Shown piece after piece: positions 1-11,360 of a DNA stretch of 64,000 nucleotides (the first letter of the stretch is position 1; each line of letters begins with the position of its first letter). Position numbers and translations under genes: made by a program. Below the pieces are notes generated by a model. It made no database searches. It saw only the letters and a program-made list of their open reading frames with translations, and had not been told where the DNA came from. The stretch covers positions 57,425 through 121,424 of the forward strand of contig JAMCQN010000030.1 in NCBI GenBank assembly GCA_023382055.1, read 5' to 3'. The DNA is from Chloroflexota bacterium (GTDB taxonomy: Bacteria > Chloroflexota > Anaerolineae > J036 > Brachytrichaceae).

Positions 1-797
1 GGCGACGGGCGATCTTTTTGACGTGGACTCTTTGCGGCGGGCAATGGCCGGGTGTGATGTCATCTACCATGCGGCTGCGGCGTATCCGCAGGACTTCCGG
101 CACATCGATCGTGCGGTGGCATTGGCGCGTGCGGAGATGGATAACGTATTGCAGGCTGCGCGCACGGCGAGAGTCAGTCGCATTATCTATACGAGCAGCA
201 TAACGACCGTCGGGCAGCCCCCGCCGGGCCGGCTGGCCGATGAGCACGATCAATACCGCCCTGGTACAGCCAGGAGCGCCTATTACGAAGCCAAATACGC
301 CATGGAAAGGCTGGCTTTGCGCGAGTCGCGCAACCCCGACCTGGTCGTCCTGCTCCCCACCGCCGTTTTCGGCCCCGGCGATATCAAACCGACCACTGGC
401 GTCGTGATCCGTGACGCCATGCGCGGTCGCTTCCCGGTTTATTTTGAGGCCACGATCAACGCTGTGGACGTGCGCGATGTAGCTGCTTCGCATATCGCGG
501 CTGTCGAGCGCGGCCGGCGCGGCGAGCGGTATATCCTCGGCGGGCACAACGTAACCATTTATGAGCTTCTCGCAACGGCAACTGAGTTGGCTCGCATGCG
601 TCCGCCGCGTATCAAGTTATCCAGAGCGGCTGTCGCCAGCCTGATTCGCCTGAGCGACAACCTGCCTTTCATGCGCGTTCCGGAAAACTTCCGCACGTTT
701 CAGTTCTGGCAGCCGGTGTCGTCCCAGAAGGCTCAGGATGAATTGGGCCATACCGTACGGAACTTTTCCGATACGGTGCGCGACACGATAGCGTGGT

Positions 798-2263
<1,466 letters not shown>

Positions 2264-2267
<4 letters not shown>

Positions 2268-2953
2268 ATAGCAGTCAGTTTATAACCAACGCCGAATACC
2301 GTCTCGATTTCGACGCCGCTGCCCGCGATGCGTTTGCGGAGTTGCGCGACATGCACATCGACGGTGCGCGTCTCACCTGCAAAATCAAAACCCCAGACTG
2401 TCTCCAGCAGCTTCTCGCGCGTAAAGACGATTCCTTTATTCTCAAGCAACGTCACGAGCAGGTCGAACTCTTTGGTGCGCAACCGGACTAACTTGCCCGC
2501 GATCAATGTTTCGCGGCGGGCGCGGTCTATCGTCAGATTTCCTGCGCGCATCGTCGCGTTGGCGCCGGGGTGCGCGTTATTCTCGTTTTTGACGCGCCGC
2601 AGGATCGCCTTGACCCGCGCCATCAGCTCGCGCGGGTTAAACGGTTTGGTGAGGTAATCATCGGCTCCAAGTTCCAGGCCAATGATCTTGTCCACATCCT
2701 CGTCGCGCGCCGTGAGCATGATGATGGGCACATCGGACCTGGCGCGTACGCGTTTGCAGACTTCCCAGCCGTCCAGCCCGGGCAGCATGAGATCGAGAAT
2801 CATGAGGGCGGGCGGCTCATTAATGGCCATGTCCAGCCCGGTCTGCCCGTCGTAGGCATGCCTGGTGCGATACCCGGCCTGCCGCGCGTACAGCTCAATC
2901 AACTCAACGATATTGCGCTCATCATCGACGATCAACACTTGCTCATTGTACAT
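2264..2953 (-). CDS. OmpR/PhoB-family response regulator
   Basis: DNA-binding response regulator paired with the kinase downstream. The receiver domain has the acidic pair in LIVDDE, the phospho-acceptor Asp in MILDLMLPG (D54), and the Lys in YLTKPFNPREL. A winged-helix domain follows, containing VRLRTKEFDLLVTL and the recognition-helix region TRTVDVHVAQLRKRI, typical of OmpR/PhoB. I chose the ATG at 2953 because the receiver domain starts directly there (MYNEQVLIVDDE). An in-frame ATG at 2986 would add 11 residues with no family counterpart. Length (229 residues) is normal for the family. Confidence 0.92.
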
Positions 2954-3023
2954 AGTACACAGTCCTGCACAGACAGCACGCCGCATAGGCTCAATGCCAA
3001 CCCGTTTTCTGCCTGATGTCTGC

Positions 3024-3929
3024 CTATTGTTTGCTCAAAGCCGCATCGATAGCCGTTTTGAATGCTTCATAGGGTTGCGCGCCCACGATCAGTTTGCCGT
3101 TGATAACGAAGCTGGGGGTGCCGCGCACGCCGAGTTTGTTCCCAAGGTCCGTATCGTTCTGCACGCGGGCAAGCGTCTGATCGCCATTCAAGCAGGCGGT
3201 AAATGCCTCCATATTGATCTGCAGCGACCTGGCGTCGTTGAGCAGGTTGGCTTTTGTGAATGTGCCGACATTCTCTCCGACCTGGTTTTTGAACAGTAGC
3301 TCATGAAAGTCCCAGAAGCGATTCTGGTCCGCGGCGCATTCGGCGGCCTGAGCTGCCCATAGCGATTCCTGGCCCAGAAAAGCGAAATTCAGATAGGCCA
3401 CTTTGACTTTGCCTGTTTTTACATAATCGGTCACGATACGCGGCATCACCTGATCGTGAAATCGTTTGCAGAAAGGACATTGGAAATCGCTGAACTCGAT
3501 CAACGTGACCGGCGCCTTCGCATCGCCCTGCAGGTTGTTGGCGCGTAGAGGGATATTTTTCATATCAATCGGCGTCGCAGCGGTTGCGGCTGCCTGCCCA
3601 TTGGCGGGGCCAGCCACTGAATCTTGAGTGTTGCCGTTCTTCAGGGCGTCTCCCACTCCCAGCATGGCGGCATTGCGTATATCCTCCAAGCTGAGTGGCA
3701 GCGTCACACCCGTGTTTGTTTCCAGCAGGGCGTCTTTTGCGCCCAGGCGCGCGGCCTCCCGGATTGCGCCAAGGTCGGTGGCGTTGGAAGCGCTGGTTCG
3801 TGGCGTGCTGGTCAGCGACATCAAGCCGATTGCAGCCACCGCGCCGACCAGGATGCCCAATCCAAACCACCCAAGCGAACGGCGGTCGTGCCGAGAGGGT
3901 ACATTGTCGTTTGTTGTTTGCTCGATCAT
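3024..3929 (-). CDS. membrane-anchored DsbA-family thiol oxidoreductase
   Basis: Thioredoxin-fold protein, 301 residues. A positively charged N-terminus and one membrane helix (about 20-40, WFGLGILVGAVAAIGLM) anchor it outside the cytoplasm. A low-complexity linker of about 80 residues follows, then a DsbA-like domain from about 138 with the active-site CPFC (151-154) and, later, the cis-Pro loop in GVRGTPSFVINGK. Members of this group introduce or shuffle disulfides in exported proteins. A GGAG sequence lies 8 bases before the ATG. No DsbB/VKOR partner is in the window. The next genes on the same strand are glycosyltransferase genes 68 bases upstream, so it may be cotranscribed with them or not. 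Confidence 0.88.
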   Translation of the reverse strand: MIEQTTNDNVPSRHDRRSLGWFGLGILVGAVAAIGLMSLTSTPRTSASNATDLGAIREAARLGAKDALLETNTGVTLPLSLEDIRNAAMLGVGDALKNGNTQDSVAGPANGQAAATAATPIDMKNIPLRANNLQGDAKAPVTLIEFSDFQCPFCKRFHDQVMPRIVTDYVKTGKVKVAYLNFAFLGQESLWAAQAAECAADQNRFWDFHELLFKNQVGENVGTFTKANLLNDARSLQINMEAFTACLNGDQTLARVQNDTDLGNKLGVRGTPSFVINGKLIVGAQPYEAFKTAIDAALSKQ

Positions 3930-3996
3930 CTCGATAACTCCATGCGGTAGCGAACGGGGAACATGATTATTTTGGGCAGGAGACAGCCGCCATTGA

Positions 3997-5148
3997 CTAC
4001 TTACTCCGGATCAGTTCCTCGTATAAAGACTCATATTGTGCCACCGATTTCTCGGTGCTGTAGAACTGGCTGATATACTCGCGGTCTCTCACATACCTGG
4101 ATCGGTTCCGGCAGACTTCTATGATCGCATTGGCCAGTGACGCCGCATCGCCGATGGGCGTGACGAGACCCATGCCCGTAGTCTGCACAGGCACACGCAC
4201 GCCCGGCAGGTTACTGCAGATTGATGGCGTACCGCACAGCATGGACTCCACCTGAACCAGCCCAAATGACTCAGTGGAGTTCAAACTGGGTAAAACTGTT
4301 ACAGCGCAGTTTTTATAGAAGGCTGAAAGCTCCTGCCCATGCAGCGACCCTGTAAAGGTCCATTGCGACCCGGCTTTCGCGAAACGCGGCTGTAACCGCC
4401 GCGCGTAGTCTTCCTCGCCGAGGACGTTCTGATACGGGCCCGCGAATAACACTCGTGCATCCGGCATGCTTTGCCGTACGATATCGAGCGCGTCCAGAAG
4501 GATTTCTACGCCTTTCTCAGTCGCCAGCCGCGCCACCATCCCGATAATCGGATGCGTCTTTATGTCCCATTTGGCCCTGAACGCTGCGATGGATTCATCG
4601 CCGGGCGGTTCTATCTCGACCGGGGGTGGGATGACTTTCAACTTCTGCATGTAACGCGACAGGTATGACGAATTCTTCGCGTAATCATCGGTATAGGCAA
4701 CCAGCTTTTTCGCGTATATTGCCGCGATATGGTTGGCGGATAGGATCACGGGATGTACCACCCGGTTCAGCAGTGCCGGCGGGAGTTGGATGTCGCAATG
4801 ATAAGTCAGCAGTGCGGGCTTGTGAAGTAGTCGTGCATTGATGGCCAAACCCGCCCCATCAAATTGCGGCAGGTGCATGTGTACGATATCGTGCGCGCGT
4901 ATCAGTTTACGCGCCGCGATGCCGAAAGCCGGCATGATCACGCCTTTGCTCAAACGAAACATCACAGGGACGCGGACGATATGCACCCCGGCATGGTCAT
5001 CGTGTAGTGGCAGGCTGGGATCGTATTGCGATGTCAGCACCGTGACCTGATGTCCTGCGCGTACCTGACCGCGCGCCAGGCGCTCGACATAAATAGTTAA
5101 CCCGCTGATGTGAGGACGGTAGTAGCTGAGAACGTGAAGTATCCGCAT
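3997..5148 (-). CDS. GT4-family glycosyltransferase
   Basis: Retaining glycosyltransferase with the GT-B fold (GT4), 383 residues. The N-terminal domain begins MRILHVLSYYRPHISGL, a typical acceptor-domain start with a glycine-rich loop. The C-terminal nucleotide-sugar domain shows IIGMVARLATEKGVEIL and the E-x7-E motif in TESFGLVQVE. It lies 7 bases downstream of the flippase-like gene on the same strand, indicating an operon for making and perhaps translocating a surface glycolipid or polysaccharide. The sugar donor and acceptor cannot be deduced. Confidence 0.9.
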   Translation of the reverse strand: MRILHVLSYYRPHISGLTIYVERLARGQVRAGHQVTVLTSQYDPSLPLHDDHAGVHIVRVPVMFRLSKGVIMPAFGIAARKLIRAHDIVHMHLPQFDGAGLAINARLLHKPALLTYHCDIQLPPALLNRVVHPVILSANHIAAIYAKKLVAYTDDYAKNSSYLSRYMQKLKVIPPPVEIEPPGDESIAAFRAKWDIKTHPIIGMVARLATEKGVEILLDALDIVRQSMPDARVLFAGPYQNVLGEEDYARRLQPRFAKAGSQWTFTGSLHGQELSAFYKNCAVTVLPSLNSTESFGLVQVESMLCGTPSICSNLPGVRVPVQTTGMGLVTPIGDAASLANAIIEVCRNRSRYVRDREYISQFYSTEKSVAQYESLYEELIRSK

Positions 5149-5155
5149 GTCGAGT

Positions 5156-6163
5156 TTATTCCCTGACGGTTATTTGCGCTTCAGGAAGTTGATTCTGCTG
5201 CGTTGAGGTGGACACACTGGAAAACGACATGCCCACGCGGAACAGGCCATAGATACCGAGGACGATCAGGGCGAGTTGCTGGAAGAGCGACCAGACGAAT
5301 GCAAACGCGACCGCTATATCCTCCGGCACCTGAAAGGGGATGACCAGGGCTTGTTTGGCGAAGAACTGGACCACACCCAGGCCTCCTGGCGCAGAGGGCA
5401 GCGCCCCGCCCAGGTTCGCGAGCACAATGGTCAGGCCCATCTCATCGAGCCTGGCCGGCATGAAGGCCATCATGGTGAAGTAGGCCAGAACCAGCGTGGC
5501 TGTCCACACACCGGCGGTTTGCCCAAGTGCGAGCGCGAGCCTGGCAGGGGATCGCAGTGAATCGAAACCCTCCACAAGATCGCGAAAGCGCCGCACCAGC
5601 GTCTCGCCATTCAGGCGCGGCATGTACCGTGTGAAATGCAGAAGGAAGGTTTCGACGCGCCTCGATTGCCAGACCGCGACGACAAATCCAAGCATGACGG
5701 CGGCTACCACGATCGCGCCTGTCATTGCGGCGGCAGCAAACTGGGGGGGCATGGGGATGAACTGGGCAAAGACCACAAACATCAAGACGATAGACGCCAG
5801 GTCCAGCACGCGTTCAACGACGACGGTCGAAAGGGCGCGTGTCATCCTGACGGATGTGCGCTCGCCGATGACATAGGCGCGGCCAATCTCGCCCAGGCGG
5901 AACGGGAGCGTGCTGTTTAACAGATAACCGATGTTATTCGCGTGGAAGGTGACCCAGAAGGGCGTACCGCCCATCAAGCTTGACCAGCGCCAGGCACGCA
6001 ACATCAGCGTAGTCATCAGCATCAGGAAAGCCGGCAATAGCCAGATGACCTGGGCCTTCGACAGCGTAACGGCGAATTCATCGAAGTGAATACCGCGCAG
6101 GGTAAAGTACAGGGCGATGGCGCTGATAGTCAAGCCCAGCCAGAACCGCCAGTTGTTGATCAC
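5156..6163 (-). CDS. lysylphosphatidylglycerol synthase TM-region / UPF0104 family membrane protein
   Basis: Polytopic membrane protein, 335 residues with about eight hydrophobic helices. It matches the flippase-like family (LPG_synthase_TM, UPF0104, AglD/MprF transmembrane part) through the N-terminal GIHFDEFAVTLSKAQ region, the NNIGYLLNSTLPFRLGEIGR segment and the GGALPSAPGGLGVVQF loop near the C-terminus. Such proteins are often found beside GT4 glycosyltransferases and are thought to act in lipid or lipid-linked sugar translocation. The start is a GTG that overlaps an upstream ATGTGA string. It is probably cotranscribed with the downstream GT4 gene. Confidence 0.85.
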   Translation of the reverse strand: MINNWRFWLGLTISAIALYFTLRGIHFDEFAVTLSKAQVIWLLPAFLMLMTTLMLRAWRWSSLMGGTPFWVTFHANNIGYLLNSTLPFRLGEIGRAYVIGERTSVRMTRALSTVVVERVLDLASIVLMFVVFAQFIPMPPQFAAAAMTGAIVVAAVMLGFVVAVWQSRRVETFLLHFTRYMPRLNGETLVRRFRDLVEGFDSLRSPARLALALGQTAGVWTATLVLAYFTMMAFMPARLDEMGLTIVLANLGGALPSAPGGLGVVQFFAKQALVIPFQVPEDIAVAFAFVWSLFQQLALIVLGIYGLFRVGMSFSSVSTSTQQNQLPEAQITVRE

Positions 6164-6256
6164 ATTAGTTCGTCCCTGAGAGCAAGGCTGATTATAGACG
6201 AACCAATTGTGAAATCAGCGTCTTTATCGCTGCTACCGGCTGCCCCTGCAACCGGA

Positions 6257-7129
6257 TCAGCGCGGAGGAGAGGCAGCCCTCAGGCGTTCGATGCGCAGGT
6301 CCAGCGCTTCTATGGTTCCCTCGGGAAGGTGGATGGAGCCCAGGACGACTTCGCTGTCGCCGACGAAGCCGTGAAAGTCGCTGCCGCCGGTAGCAAGGAG
6401 ATTGTGTTGGAAAGCATAACCCGCGTAATGCTTGATCTGCTCGGCAGTGTGAAGCGGGTAATATACTTCGATGCCGTCCAGGCCATGTTCCAGCAGACTA
6501 TCCAGGAGCGCATCCGTATTACCCACGTATAGACCTGGATGTGCGACGATGGCGATGCCGTTGGCGCGATGGATCAGGCCGACTGCCTGTGCGGGCGTGA
6601 GGCCCTGGTGTGGAACAAATGCAGGCATACCTTCCGCCAGGTAAACATCGAATGCTTCCTGGCGGGTGCTGACCCAGTTGCCCTCAAGCAATGCCCGCGC
6701 GACGTGCGGACGGCCAACCATGGCATCGCCCGCGATTTCCTTGATGCGATCATAGGAAACGGGGATGCCAAGACGATGCAATTTCGCGACCATTGCCTTG
6801 GCGCGGCCATCGCGCGCCTCGCGCAGTTCCAGGATGCGCGCCGCGGTTTTTTCGTCGCTGGGTTCCACGCCGTAGCCCAGGACGTGTACTTCGCCCTGTG
6901 AGGCTAAGGAACTGACCTCGATGCCGCGTATGATCCGTATCCCGCACGGGCGGCCGGCTTCAATGGCCTCGGCATGACCTGCCAGAGTGTCGTGATCTGT
7001 GATGGCAAGAACGTTGATGTTTCGCAGAGCCGCAAGCTGGACTAAGGCCGCCGGCGTGAGTGTGCCGTCGGAGGCTCGCGTATGGCAGTGCAATTCCGTG
7101 ATCACTGACGCGGTGTGATGGGCTTCCAA
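6257..7129 (-). CDS. PHP-domain metal-dependent phosphoesterase
   Basis: PHP-fold hydrolase of the TrpH/YciV type, which hydrolyses nucleoside 3',5'-bisphosphates or 5' ends of short RNA/DNA using a metal cluster. Metal ligands are visible in ELHCHTRASDG (near residues 14-16), ITDHDTLAG, EVSSLASQGEVHVLGYG, VAHPGLY and GGSDFHG. The listed start is TTG at 7129 with no clear ribosome-binding site. An in-frame GTG at 7105 would begin the protein at VITELHCH, which fits the family better. At about 290 residues the length is normal. Specific substrate not assignable. Confidence 0.86.
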   Translation of the reverse strand: MEAHHTASVITELHCHTRASDGTLTPAALVQLAALRNINVLAITDHDTLAGHAEAIEAGRPCGIRIIRGIEVSSLASQGEVHVLGYGVEPSDEKTAARILELREARDGRAKAMVAKLHRLGIPVSYDRIKEIAGDAMVGRPHVARALLEGNWVSTRQEAFDVYLAEGMPAFVPHQGLTPAQAVGLIHRANGIAIVAHPGLYVGNTDALLDSLLEHGLDGIEVYYPLHTAEQIKHYAGYAFQHNLLATGGSDFHGFVGDSEVVLGSIHLPEGTIEALDLRIERLRAASPPR

Positions 7130-7166
7130 GATAGGTCGAGCGTGTTATCAGGCAGTCTGATCCTGT

Positions 7167-7496
7167 TCAGCGCGGCTCAACGCCGAATCGCACGGCGGTT
7201 CGCTCAGTTCCCTCGATATCAACCTCGGAAAAAGAGGGGATAACCACAACGTTAATGCCGTCGAGGAGCAGGTACCCACGCGCAATGGCCGCTGCTTTAA
7301 TCGCCTGGTTGACTGCGCCGGCGCCAATCGCCTGCACATCCGCTCGACCGTGCTCACGCACTACACCCGCAATAGCGCCGGCCACAGCAGTAGATCTTGA
7401 GTTCGCCGACACTTTGATAATATCGACAGTGCCGTTATGACCCCGACTATTAGTTGTCTGTTTATTCTCATTCGCCTGTGTTTGATCGCTGTTCAT
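7167..7496 (-). CDS. spoVS: stage V sporulation protein S (SpoVS) family
   Basis: Small protein of 109 residues. The C-terminal 86 residues match the SpoVS/Alba-like family (IIKVSANSRSTAVAGAIA, IGAGAVNQAIKAAAIARGYL, PSFSEVDIEGTERTAVRFG). An acidic, Asn/Gln-rich N-terminal extension of about 25 residues precedes it. I chose the ATG at 7496 because GAGGAAA lies just upstream. SpoVS homologues occur in many non-sporulating Gram-positive, Thermus and Chloroflexota bacteria, so the gene is not evidence of sporulation. A perfect CRP-type palindrome lies 113 bases upstream (7609-7626). Confidence 0.9.
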   Translation of the reverse strand: MNSDQTQANENKQTTNSRGHNGTVDIIKVSANSRSTAVAGAIAGVVREHGRADVQAIGAGAVNQAIKAAAIARGYLLLDGINVVVIPSFSEVDIEGTERTAVRFGVEPR

Positions 7497-7608
7497 CGTT
7501 TCCTCGCTGTAAACAACTCGAAGCCAATTTTGCCAATCATAGCTATAACAATTAAGAGATAGCTGAGAATACAATTAACGCTAAAGAGAATCATTGATTG
7601 CGCGAGGG

Positions 7609-7626
7609 TTGTGATTTTTGTCACAA
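7609..7626. promoter_or_regulatory. CRP/FNR-type operator palindrome
   Basis: The sequence TTGTGATTTTTGTCACAA is a perfect 6+6 inverted repeat with a 6-base spacer and includes the canonical TGTGA-N6-TCACA core of CRP-family regulators. It lies in the 356-base gap (7497-7852) upstream of spoVS and downstream of the DUF624-like gene, so spoVS is the only likely target. The rest of this gap shows no gene. A weak stem GACAGCC/GGCTGTC (7758-7789) lies near the 3' end of the DUF624-like gene. Binding is inferred from sequence only. Confidence 0.5.
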
Positions 7627-7852
7627 TACGGTTACGTGGGGCGCAAACTCAGCAACGGTTCTCACGGTGATATCGCTGATGAATGCTCCAAGCTAATAAT
7701 CCATCCCGGGTACTACAGCCCATGCAACGACTTTGTAAAGAATCCAACCCATGACTAGACAGCCGGTATTTTAGCATATGCAGGCTGTCCACCGATCAGC
7801 GGGCTCTATCAGCATCACCGCCGCACGATGGTGAAACGCGCGCCGCGTCGCA

Positions 7853-8632
7853 TCAGTGCGTTCTGGCGTCGTGTAACGACTTAGTCTTCTTCTCTTCTTC
7901 GGTTGCCATGCGCGCGCGATACACGGCGACGCGGTTGACGACGCCCTGCGTGCTTATCATCGCCCAAATCAGCAGGCCGAGCAGCACGAATAATGGCGGA
8001 AGCAGCCCAATGCTCAGGGCCAGCAACGCGGCTGCAACCAGCAACAGGATGAGTGTAAACAGAGGATTCGCGCCGGCAACCAGGGCGGCATTCTTGAATG
8101 CGATACGCCAGCTCTTGAGCTCCTGCTCGATATAAAACGGGAAAGCATAAAACTGGATCGCGGTCCAGAAAATGCCGGCGGCCAGCCATGCCCCGATCAT
8201 CCAGGGTACCCACTCCTGACCGGGAAAAGCCTGCGGATACCACAGGAAATTAACCAATATCAAAATACCAACACTATTGGAGAAAAGCATGTACACCCAC
8301 GCTTTGATGAAAGATTGCTTATAATTTGTAAAATAGAATTCCCATGAAATTGCAAACCCGTTCGCGACGCGATTGCAGACCGCATTGAGCGCGAACCAGG
8401 CAGCCGCATAAGGTAACGATGCGGGAATTGACAAAACCAGACCGATGATCAATGCCTGGATCAGGGCAGGGGCAGGGGCTGTGCTTAACAGCGCCAGGTA
8501 GACTGGTATTCCCAGGGCTGCAAACAAGGGCAGTCCGCACACGATCGTGAGCAGGTTCATCAGAACCAGCAGGAGCATATCCTCCCAGATGTCTTTGACG
8601 GATTTCCAGAGAACCTTTATTGCGCTTATCAT
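7853..8632 (-). CDS. DUF624 (YesL)-like membrane protein
   Basis: Membrane protein of 259 residues with about six hydrophobic helices. The N-terminal arrangement (SVKDIWEDMLLLVLMNLLTIVCGLP, a soluble stretch with YFTNYKQSFIKAWVYMLF) resembles the YesL/DUF624 family, which is often next to carbohydrate transport or hydrolase genes. Here the upstream neighbour on the same strand is a GH57-like lipoprotein, 79 bases away, consistent with a link to glycan metabolism. The C-terminus is charged. The biochemical role of the family is unknown, and the family assignment is from pattern only. Confidence 0.6.
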   Translation of the reverse strand: MISAIKVLWKSVKDIWEDMLLLVLMNLLTIVCGLPLFAALGIPVYLALLSTAPAPALIQALIIGLVLSIPASLPYAAAWFALNAVCNRVANGFAISWEFYFTNYKQSFIKAWVYMLFSNSVGILILVNFLWYPQAFPGQEWVPWMIGAWLAAGIFWTAIQFYAFPFYIEQELKSWRIAFKNAALVAGANPLFTLILLLVAAALLALSIGLLPPLFVLLGLLIWAMISTQGVVNRVAVYRARMATEEEKKTKSLHDARTH

Positions 8633-8711
8633 GTGTGCTGTCCTGTACAGGGAATTGTTATCCTACACCACAACGCCCTGGTTTTGCTGCCCGATGCGCG
8701 ATGGGTATTGC

Positions 8712-11147
8712 TTACGGGCCTATTGTAACCACTGGCATCGTCATCCGCGCCACGCCGTTATTCGGATACGAGGTAATCACTTGACCACCGCGAGTAACGA
8801 TGACCACCAGTTTCAGATTCGCCTGGTCCGGCAGCCCGCCCAATGACTTGATCGGCGCGGCGATTTCCAGGACGTCGCCAACGGCAGCTCCAGGGGGCGC
8901 CACCGTGGGAGCGCCTGACCAGCCTCCGTTATTGCTGGCTGCATACAGCGCTGTTGACGATGCGCCATCCGTGTTCAGTTCCCATTCCAGCACGTTTGTC
9001 GCATTCATTCCGAGTGCGACTCGGATATCGCCGTCGCCGCCCAGGCGGGTAAATTCTGAGTATGAGGCTACGTCGGGTTTGGCCAGGTAAATGCTGACGC
9101 GCAGCGGCTGGGGCGAATCCATGTCGCTCGCGATGGCCGACCATTCCTCGCGCGCGTCAATGCGAAAGTAAAGGTTCTGTGTATTAACGCCGTAATAAAA
9201 AGCGCTGACAACACCATTGCCGGCAGGTTGTGTGTTGCCGGCGCTTTCAAGCGCCCCTGCATTGCTCCATTCGTTGTCTTCGACGATGCCGTCTATGGTT
9301 GGGGTGATGAGTCCCGTCAACGCACGATCTCCGCTGATGACAGGCGAAGGCAATATGGGTATCAGAAGGAAATCGGGCAGGGGCACACCCACGTCCGCAT
9401 ACACCTGGCCCAGAAGCGCGCGATAAGCGCGGTCGAAGTAGCCGGCGTCGCCGTCCAACTGCGGTGGAGCGGGTTGAAACCAGTCTGCCCCTTCGGCAAG
9501 CAGGAGCGCAGTGTAAGCCCTGGATAGTGCGGCTGGATCGGTCGTTTTCGCGCCGGAGAGGTAATCCACGAGAAATGCCCTGGTTCTGATCAGGTTGGTC
9601 CAGGCCATGTTGCTCTCCGGGCTGCCGATCCAGGGGCTATAGTCGGAAGCGCCGTGGTTATCCCAGTCCCCCGTGGCTAGGGATGAGAGCGAACGTTGCT
9701 CGGGGAACTTGGCCAGGTATTCCGAAGGTGTCACCGTCTGTATGTCGTATCGATCGGCCGCGTCGGTCAGCCGCTGATACAGGGCATTGAGAAACTGATG
9801 CCCATCGTCAGCATAATTCCGCCAGGCCGCGTCGCCATCCATGACCAATGTGATGAGGCGCGGGCCGGCGGCGTGCGCCTGGACCAGGCCGGCTTTGACC
9901 TTCGTGATGCGGTTGATGAGGTCATCGGCCGCTTTGTCTGCGTCCATTCCCGCATATGTGGTTGAGATGAGATTAGACAGCGCAGAGTCGCGAAAGAATA
10001 TCGTTAAAGGATTACCGCCCGTTGACATGATGTTATAAGGACGATACAGCGCATCGGTATCACTGATGCTGTTATCGTGCTTGATTGCGCTGAGACCCAG
10101 CGATTTCGTTAGAACGTCCTCGCCGCTGACCATCCAGTGAAACCCGGAAGCGGACACAGTCTGGACGATATTCTGGTCAACAGCCCCGCCGGTCGGCAGC
10201 AGTCCGCGCGGCTGCCGGCCATAGTGCGTTTGATAAGAATCCGTTGCGCGCTTAAGCTGTTCTGCGGCATCCTGCGTGGAACGGAATGAGGGATACGGGA
10301 CCTGGATTGACGGATTGCTGTCCTTCGCCGCATTGGTATCCAACAGCAGCGGCAGAATCGGTTGAGCATATGGCGATGTCGCGAGTTCGGCTTGGCCGCT
10401 GTCCTGGAGTCGTTTGTACAGGGAACCAATGCCGCGGATCGTGCCCAGCAACGCCTTGAAGACGGTGTGTTTATCATCTTCGGTGAAATCGCGCCCCTTA
10501 TCGATCAACCCTTTCAACGGCGGCGCGGCGAGCAAGTCCTGGTCGAATGTCGCCAGGTTAAACCACACCTGCAGGTCGCGGATATCCTGTTCGCTGAACG
10601 ACTGTGCGGCTGCGCTGAGTTTCGTCTCATCCGCTCCGCCGCGTTTATCGTACAGCTCCTTGTATCGGGGGTAGCGCGCGATGGTGTTCTGCGTCGTTTC
10701 GTCGAAGAAATGCGCCAGCATGAACAGCTTATCAGCGTCGCTGAGGGAACCGGCCGGGCGGTTGGACAGCTCCCAGTAAACATCGCGTGTACCGGCAGCG
10801 AAAGCATCCAGTTGCTGGTTCAGAAGCGGGCTGAAATTGAACGTTTCATGTACCCTGGGATACTTCGATAGAATGCCGGCCATGCCATAGTAGTAACGCG
10901 TGGCATTGATGCGCACCCACGGCCGTGTAACCAGATTGGTCTGTGGATCGGTTGTATAGAGCGGCTGGTGGAAATGCCAGATGATGGTCAGGTAGATGGG
11001 TTCCGGAACAGGAGTTGGTACATCGGTAGGGTAGTACTCGGGTGTTATTGGCAATGGCGCAGTGGTGGGTGCCGGCGCAGTCTCAAATGGAGAACAAGCA
11101 ACGAGCAGTGACATCAATGCGGCAACCGTGAGCAAGAACCTTTTCAT
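8712..11147 (-). CDS. GH57-like lipoprotein with divergent catalytic motifs
   Basis: Exported lipoprotein of 811 residues. A signal peptide ends in the lipobox LLVAC, so the mature protein is probably lipid-anchored outside the cell membrane. The main part matches glycoside hydrolase family 57: motif 1 is IIWHFHQPLYTTDP, and later motifs are recognisable by position. Two of them lack expected acidic residues: where the family usually has WPSEG there is LLPTGG, and where it usually has DGENxWE there is DGDAAWR. The C-terminal about 200 residues (from GIVEDNEWSNAG) look like a beta-sandwich carbohydrate-binding domain. It may therefore bind glycan without hydrolysing it. The start ATG at 11147 directly gives the signal peptide. 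The 213 bases between it and the next gene show no other gene. Confidence 0.82.
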   Translation of the reverse strand: MKRFLLTVAALMSLLVACSPFETAPAPTTAPLPITPEYYPTDVPTPVPEPIYLTIIWHFHQPLYTTDPQTNLVTRPWVRINATRYYYGMAGILSKYPRVHETFNFSPLLNQQLDAFAAGTRDVYWELSNRPAGSLSDADKLFMLAHFFDETTQNTIARYPRYKELYDKRGGADETKLSAAAQSFSEQDIRDLQVWFNLATFDQDLLAAPPLKGLIDKGRDFTEDDKHTVFKALLGTIRGIGSLYKRLQDSGQAELATSPYAQPILPLLLDTNAAKDSNPSIQVPYPSFRSTQDAAEQLKRATDSYQTHYGRQPRGLLPTGGAVDQNIVQTVSASGFHWMVSGEDVLTKSLGLSAIKHDNSISDTDALYRPYNIMSTGGNPLTIFFRDSALSNLISTTYAGMDADKAADDLINRITKVKAGLVQAHAAGPRLITLVMDGDAAWRNYADDGHQFLNALYQRLTDAADRYDIQTVTPSEYLAKFPEQRSLSSLATGDWDNHGASDYSPWIGSPESNMAWTNLIRTRAFLVDYLSGAKTTDPAALSRAYTALLLAEGADWFQPAPPQLDGDAGYFDRAYRALLGQVYADVGVPLPDFLLIPILPSPVISGDRALTGLITPTIDGIVEDNEWSNAGALESAGNTQPAGNGVVSAFYYGVNTQNLYFRIDAREEWSAIASDMDSPQPLRVSIYLAKPDVASYSEFTRLGGDGDIRVALGMNATNVLEWELNTDGASSTALYAASNNGGWSGAPTVAPPGAAVGDVLEIAAPIKSLGGLPDQANLKLVVIVTRGGQVITSYPNNGVARMTMPVVTIGP

Positions 11148-11360
11148 GAACGGGCTAATTGTACGTGTGGTGATGGCCTGTAACGATTTGCGCGAAACCA
11201 GCGTATGCGCATACCTCCCGCATGCGCGCTCCCCTATCCATACCAGTCATGGGCGCCATTCTACAGTCGTTGTGCGGGAAGCATCCGGCAGGAGGATTAA
11301 ACAAGCAACCACACTCATGCAAACAACAGCAGTTCCATTGCTATGACTCTTCGGGCCGGC

